From Stenotrophomonas indicatrix (lineage in GTDB: Bacteria; Pseudomonadota; Gammaproteobacteria; Xanthomonadales; Xanthomonadaceae): 64,000 nt of DNA. Positions within the stretch are counted from its first letter, which is position 1. Each line of letters begins with the position of its first letter. Positions 62,545 through 64,000 of this stretch are shown here, piece after piece. The stretch spans positions 248,001-312,000 of the forward strand of contig CP168152.1 of NCBI GenBank assembly GCA_041545745.1, in the 5' to 3' direction. The position numbers were made by a program, and so were the translations under genes. Under the pieces are notes generated by a model. The model was not told the origin of the DNA. It saw only the letters and a program-made list of their open reading frames with translations, and ran no database searches.

Positions 62545-63861
62545 TCAGGTCTCGCGCAGCGCCGTGGTGATCGGCAGCCGTGCCGCACGCAGCGCCGGGA
62601 ACAATCCACCGACCAGGCCGATGCCCAGCGCCCACTTCAGCCCGCTCCACAGCAGTTCCGGCGATACATGGAACTTGAACACCACCGCGCTGAAATTGCT
62701 GCCGATGGTGGACACGCTGTAGCCGTTGAACAGCAGCCATGCCACCGCACAGCCGAGCAGGCCACCGAGCAGGGCCAGCAGCATGGTTTCCAGCAACACC
62801 GCAGTCACCACCGGCAGGCCACGGAAGCCGATCGCACGCATGGTGGCGATCTCGCGTGCACGCGTGGCCACGGCGGCATACATGGTGTTGAGCGCGCCGA
62901 ACACCGCACCCACCGCCATGATGGTGCCGATCACCTTGCCGAGGATGTCGATCAGCTTGGTCAGACCGCCACCCTGCTTGCTGTAGTAGACGCGGGTGGT
63001 TTCCACGTCCAGCTTCAGGCGCGGATCGGCGGCGACGGCGGCCTTGAACTGCTCGAAGCCGGCCTTGCCGTCGGTGCGCACGCTGATCGACTGCCAGGCA
63101 CTGCGCTGGTAGGTGGTGGCCAGCGTGTCGGCGTCGGTCCACAGTTCCGAATCATGCGCATCGCCGGTGGCGAACACGCCCACGACGGTCCACGTCTGGT
63201 TGCCCAGGGTGAGCGTCTTGCCAACGTCCATGTCGCGGAACTGGCTCTTGGCGCCCTGGCCGACCACGATCTCACGCAGTCCGGCGGCGAACCGGCGGCC
63301 TTCGACGATCTTGACCTTGTCATGCACGGCCCACGCCTGCGGGCCGACACCGCGGAACTGCGCGTTGACGTCGGTGCCATCGGCCTTGGACACCAGGTTG
63401 ACCACCTGCGAGAGCTCCGGCGACAGCAGCGGCCGCCCCTGCGCATCGCGGCTGATGCCGGGCAGGGTGGACAGCGTGGGCACCTGTTCGCGGGTGATGA
63501 CCGAGTTGGTTTCGGCCTGCGAGCCGCCGCGCAGCACGATCGCGGTGGTGTCATTGCCGGTGTTGTTCAACGTGGCCTGGAAGCCTTCACCCATCGCCAG
63601 CATGGCCACCAGCACGCCGACCACGCCGGCGATGCCGACCACGATCACCGAGGACGCACCCCAGCGCTGCGGCAGGCTGGCAACACCGATGCGGGTGGCG
63701 GCCAGCGCCAGCCGGCCACTGCGAGTGAGCGCCAGCCACAGCCCCAGCAGTACCGCGATGGCAGCGACGCCGATCCACGGCAGGCCGATCCAAACCACCA
63801 GGCCAACGACCAGCAACAGCACGGTCACCGCGTTTCCCAGCCACTTCTTGAGCTTGTTCAT
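62545..63861 (-). CDS. ABC transporter permease (MacB/FtsX type)
   Basis: A 438-residue permease. Two N-terminal hydrophobic segments, then a MacB-type periplasmic domain (about 110-290, VFATGDAHDSELWTDADTLA) and a C-terminal FtsX domain with three membrane segments (GTIMAVGAVFGALNTMYAAV, REIATMRAIGFRG). Such permeases export peptides, lipids or antibiotics with a partner ATPase. Another permease ends 13 bases upstream on the same strand; the ATPase gene is presumably beyond the edge. Confidence 0.88.
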   Translation of the reverse strand: MNKLKKWLGNAVTVLLLVVGLVVWIGLPWIGVAAIAVLLGLWLALTRSGRLALAATRIGVASLPQRWGASSVIVVGIAGVVGVLVAMLAMGEGFQATLNNTGNDTTAIVLRGGSQAETNSVITREQVPTLSTLPGISRDAQGRPLLSPELSQVVNLVSKADGTDVNAQFRGVGPQAWAVHDKVKIVEGRRFAAGLREIVVGQGAKSQFRDMDVGKTLTLGNQTWTVVGVFATGDAHDSELWTDADTLATTYQRSAWQSISVRTDGKAGFEQFKAAVAADPRLKLDVETTRVYYSKQGGGLTKLIDILGKVIGTIMAVGAVFGALNTMYAAVATRAREIATMRAIGFRGLPVVTAVLLETMLLALLGGLLGCAVAWLLFNGYSVSTIGSNFSAVVFKFHVSPELLWSGLKWALGIGLVGGLFPALRAARLPITTALRET

Positions 63862-63874
63862 GTCGGTGTCCTCT

Positions 63875-64000
63875 TCAGCGGCCGGCGAGCGCGTCGACGA
63901 TCTTCAGGCGCTTGGCGCGCAGTGCGGGCAGCAGCCCGACCACGATGCCGATCACCACGATCAGGACGATGCCCACCAGCCAGGTCGGCGTCGGTACGTG
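63875..64000 (-). CDS. ABC transporter permease, C-terminal end only
   Basis: The last 41 residues of a protein reaching in from the right edge: a membrane segment (WLVGIVLIVVIGIVVGLLPA) and the tail LRAKRLKIVDALAGR. This is the usual FtsX-permease ending. It is upstream of, and in line with, the other permease, suggesting a heteromeric MacB-like exporter. Confidence 0.8.
   Translation of the reverse strand, partial: HVPTPTWLVGIVLIVVIGIVVGLLPALRAKRLKIVDALAGR

Overview
The window reads as chromosomal DNA from a Stenotrophomonas species, probably of the S. maltophilia complex (gamma-proteobacteria, Xanthomonadaceae). This rests on the high GC content with strong G/C third-position bias, on Xanthomonadaceae-type proteins throughout, and above all on many copies of short palindromes headed by GTAG (the SMAG repeats described in S. 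maltophilia). No rRNA, CRISPR array, insertion sequence or complete prophage is visible. One tRNA gene is present.

Layout. 1-3237: leucine catabolism (liuB partial, liuA) with a divergent TetR regulator. 3429-9821: membrane-bound cytochrome c, secreted nuclease, EamA transporter, alpha/beta hydrolase, zapE, a small orphan gene framed by a duplicated zapE tail, and a DUF2884-type periplasmic protein with an abnormal start. 10388-13947: class Ia ribonucleotide reductase nrdAB. 14271-16041: an accessory pair, a lipoprotein followed by a protein with an HExxH metallopeptidase motif and a C-terminal domain resembling the secretion domain of antibacterial type IV effectors (an X-Tfi/X-Tfe immunity and toxin pair). 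16070-22561: LysE exporter, thioesterase, Sir2 deacylase, ene-reductase, LysR regulator, purU, pncA and queH. queH is preceded by a clear cobalamin riboswitch. 23050-24927: a patatin-like phospholipase. 25059-32081: an XRE/ScfR-type regulator divergent from a complete five-gene valine/isobutyrate operon (mmsA, acyl-CoA dehydrogenase, enoyl-CoA hydratase, HIBYL-CoA hydrolase, mmsB). 32232-37493: ohr, a CDF transporter, a SulP transporter, small secreted or hypothetical proteins, and dusA. 37706-40277: a small periplasmic protein with a PhoP/PhoQ-like two-component system. 40363-44193: mtfA-like peptidase, birA, coaX, SPOR protein and tRNA-Thr.

44194-48190, just downstream of tRNA-Thr, is a degraded accessory zone: a HigB/HigA-type toxin-antitoxin pair with a frameshift in each gene, two gene remnants meeting head to head, and an ankyrin protein whose C-terminus resembles NTF2-fold immunity proteins. 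48321-64000 returns to core genes: arginase, entericidin-like lipoprotein, CsbD protein, trpS, metallo-beta-lactamase-fold hydrolase, M28 peptidase, MFS transporter, two EamA/RarD transporters, a large TonB-dependent receptor, and two permeases of an ABC (MacB/FtsX-type) system running off the right edge.

The two most interesting signals are the candidate type IV toxin/immunity pair with a peptidase-like warhead, and the B12 riboswitch placed to control queH, the cobalamin-independent epoxyqueuosine reductase. A third pattern is that GTAG repeats supply the stop codon of four separate genes, each ending Arg-TAG.
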